A DNA stretch of 33,048 bases from a virus. Location: positions 1 through 33,048 of the IMG/VR virus record IMGVR_UViG_3300047373_000219, one strand, 5' to 3'. The notes under the pieces are model-generated. The model was not told where the DNA came from, did no database searches, and saw only the letters and a program-made list of their open reading frames with translations. This document shows, in pieces, positions 31,138-33,048 of this stretch. How positions within the stretch are numbered: position 1 is the first letter of the stretch; each line of letters starts with the position of its first letter. The position numbers were made by a program, and so were the translations under genes.

Positions 31138-32333
31138 GATACTACCATTAAAGTTTCTCCAATTGAACCCGCGCTAGGTGTTCCTGAATTTGTTAGTGCT
31201 GACCAAGTGCCATTTGTTATCGCGTTATTAGTCAAACTTTGTATTTGTCCGACAAAATTACTCCCGCCAATATGCATACTACCTGACTTGATACCGACAC
31301 CTCCATAACGACTACCCGACGAATCGGACGCAGTTCCAAAGAATGCTGTCCAACCCGTACCTGCGCCCGTAAGTATGTTTAGCTGATTTGTTGCGGATGT
31401 TTGGCTTGCTGTACTGTTGTCGGGTCTGCCATAGCCATTTCCGTAACCTGCAAAGCGAATGCTCCCATTGGTAGTTACAGCAAATAGGCTGTATCTAGAA
31501 TGGTGATGCGTAGAAACTACGTCTGTAATTGCTGTGTTTACTGCTGTAAATCCATTTACATCGCTCTGTGAAGTGCTTTGGAATCCCGCGTGTGGACCAG
31601 AGTTTTGACCTGTGAAATATATTTGCCCACCGATAACCGCTGACGAATCAAAGTTACCCGCGCCTACCCATGTTACACCAGTCAATAAATTGTCTTCTCT
31701 AGTCAAGACTGTAGTGTAACCTGAAGTCGTGCCTTGTGCCGTTGCGTAATTGCCATTTTGACCACACGTATATACCTCACCCGTTGAAGTTCTTAAAACT
31801 GTATTCGCTTCACCTAATGCACATTGCGCCCATGTCAAAGAGTTGTTAGATAAAACCCAATCACTTATGGTGCCTGAAGCCCCTTGCCCCTTTTGGTATT
31901 TATTGTTCCTTCCTAGGAAATAATAATCTCCTCCTTTAATAGCTCCAAAACATTGTCTTCCTGAACTTATATCAGTCCAATCTGTGTCCGTACCATACTG
32001 ATGCCATTCACCATCTGCATTAGCCACTGAAATAGCATTAGTCCAATACGCTCTATCTACTGCGCAGAACCACAAAGTACCGTCCGACTTAATACCCCAA
32101 ACTGTCCCATAATCTGCACTTGCGGACAATTTCGTGAAGGAATGGCTGCTGTAGGAGCGTTTGTCATACTCATAATTTATTGTCGGATAGAAAGGGATGC
32201 TCTTAGTAAATGCAACCATAGTCCCTGCACCCGTTAAAACAGGGTCAGGTGAAACGCCTCCTCCTCCTTGAGTAGTGAAAAAACCATCTACGTTGTCTAT
32301 GTCCGCTGTTGGGACTCCTGAAATTTCTGCCAT
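31128..32333 (-). CDS. RCC1-like beta-propeller tail protein
   Basis: This 401-residue protein contains at least six degenerate RCC1-type repeats, each with a GS/DG turn and a hydrophobic strand: VWGIKSDGTLWFCA, GAIKGGDYYFLGRNNKY, VLRTSTGEVYTCGQNGNY, AVIGGQIYFTGQNSG, FAVTTNGSIRFAGYGNGYG and VGIKSGSMHIGGSNFVG. These predict a propeller of six or seven blades. It begins 2 bases after the fibre stop and ends in a short tail. RCC1 repeats bind proteins or surfaces in other systems, so a receptor-binding fibre tip is a reasonable inference. Confidence 0.75.
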   Translation of the reverse strand: MAEISGVPTADIDNVDGFFTTQGGGGVSPDPVLTGAGTMVAFTKSIPFYPTINYEYDKRSYSSHSFTKLSASADYGTVWGIKSDGTLWFCAVDRAYWTNAISVANADGEWHQYGTDTDWTDISSGRQCFGAIKGGDYYFLGRNNKYQKGQGASGTISDWVLSNNSLTWAQCALGEANTVLRTSTGEVYTCGQNGNYATAQGTTSGYTTVLTREDNLLTGVTWVGAGNFDSSAVIGGQIYFTGQNSGPHAGFQSTSQSDVNGFTAVNTAITDVVSTHHHSRYSLFAVTTNGSIRFAGYGNGYGRPDNSTASQTSATNQLNILTGAGTGWTAFFGTASDSSGSRYGGVGIKSGSMHIGGSNFVGQIQSLTNNAITNGTWSALTNSGTPSAGSIGETLMVVSWS

Positions 32334-32335
32334 GA

Positions 32336-33048
32336 TTAACTAATTTGTACCCAATCTTGAGACGGGTTGAAATAAACTAATTCTTCTCCACCTTGTCCTG
32401 TTCCTATGTAATGACCTACTACCCTTGAATAATAATTTGCCGTTGTTGGTGCTGTAGCACTAAACGCACCACTTGCCCCAATCCACAAAGGACTACCTGC
32501 TGTTGCTCCGCTAATGGAAGCAGATGCATCTACCATGCCTTGCAATACGCACACACCGCTGCCCGTGTGAAAACCTAAAAACTTCTTGCTGTTTGCGTTG
32601 CTCGTGTCAGCTAAGGCATCACCCATAATGTCTACGACTTTATTAGATGCAACACTTACGCTAGAATTCATCGTGGTGTTTTGCCCCGTGTTTAATTCGT
32701 CCTCTTCGTATTTCGTTGTCAGGTTATTAAGCGATGTTTTGTCTGCCGCGCTCATAGAACCTGCCGCACTTGTAGTAGCTGCTGTGATACCGATTACAGG
32801 TGTCGTGCCTCCCGTGCTTGTAATAGGTGCAGTTCCGCTTACTGACGTTACACCTTGCGGAAGCGTTTGAAGCGCACCTGTTCCGTCGATATATTGTGCT
32901 GATGTGCCACCTACTGAAAGCGCAAGCGTTCCTGAAGTCGTAATCGGTGAACCGCTAATAGAGAATGCACTTGGAACAGTCATCGCTACCGATGTAACTG
33001 TGCCTCCTGTTAAATCAGAAGTCAAGGCTAAAGTGCCTGACGTAGCAG
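32336..33048 (-). CDS. Tail fibre protein, C-terminal part (begins across the window edge)
   Basis: The frame is open from the right edge to a stop at 32336 and no ATG precedes it. It opens ATSGTLALTSDLTGGTVTSVAM, a repeat type (TVTSVAxTVPSAFSISGSP) common in phage fibres. Then follow TVTSV- and GITAA-rich beta segments, AADKTSLNNLTT, and a Ser/Ala-rich end with WIGASGAFSATAP and NYYSRVVGHYIG. It continues in frame from the N-terminal part at 619-1 if the ends are joined. The RCC1-like gene follows after 2 bases. Confidence 0.75.
   Translation of the reverse strand, partial: ATSGTLALTSDLTGGTVTSVAMTVPSAFSISGSPITTSGTLALSVGGTSAQYIDGTGALQTLPQGVTSVSGTAPITSTGGTTPVIGITAATTSAAGSMSAADKTSLNNLTTKYEEDELNTGQNTTMNSSVSVASNKVVDIMGDALADTSNANSKKFLGFHTGSGVCVLQGMVDASASISGATAGSPLWIGASGAFSATAPTTANYYSRVVGHYIGTGQGGEELVYFNPSQDWVQIS

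Overview
The window reads as one complete genome of a tailed phage with siphovirus-type tail genes that infects Bacteroidota, in circular form. All 46 genes called here lie on the minus strand and are packed with 4 to 35 base overlaps. The portal, capsid, XkdF-type protease and tail hub resemble those of Bacteroidota phages, ribosome binding sites are weak and A-rich, and two promoter candidates carry a TAAATTTG box like the Bacteroidota -7 element. No integrase, tRNA, CRISPR array or DNA polymerase was found, so a virulent phage that borrows the host replisome is the simplest reading. A tail-fibre gene runs off the left edge and its continuation enters at the right edge in the same frame, so the two ends probably join.

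Layout in the direction of transcription (high to low coordinates). 32.3-30.7 kb: fibre C-terminus, an RCC1-type propeller protein and two small tail or lysis proteins. 30.5-29.9 kb: T7-lysozyme-like amidase and a holin-like protein, closed by a strong terminator at 29.73 kb. 29.7-24.8 kb: early region with two matching promoter-like elements, an ArdC-like anti-restriction protein and many small unknown genes. Two of its gaps each hold a type I hammerhead ribozyme. 24.8-21.5 kb: replication and recombination genes (SSB-like, small HTH, replication initiator, DUF6633-like protein, NinG, sigma-like factor).

21.5-17.7 kb is the most striking part: four overlapping genes for a ParB-like protein, a fold-type II PLP enzyme, a 5-hydroxymethyl-dU DNA kinase-like protein and a TET/JBP dioxygenase, running directly into the terminase genes. 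Together they predict post-replicative hypermodification of thymine: oxidation to 5-hydroxymethyluracil, phosphorylation, then PLP-dependent attachment of an amino-acid-derived group before packaging.

17.7-0 kb: packaging and structural genes in an unusual order. The terminases are followed by a gene with a probable -1 frameshift at a T9 run, tail-completion proteins, tail hub and tape measure. Only then come protease, metallophosphoesterase, scaffold, capsid, tail tube, portal, connector and fibre. A promoter-like element precedes the head module and a terminator separates the capsid and tail-tube genes from the portal group.
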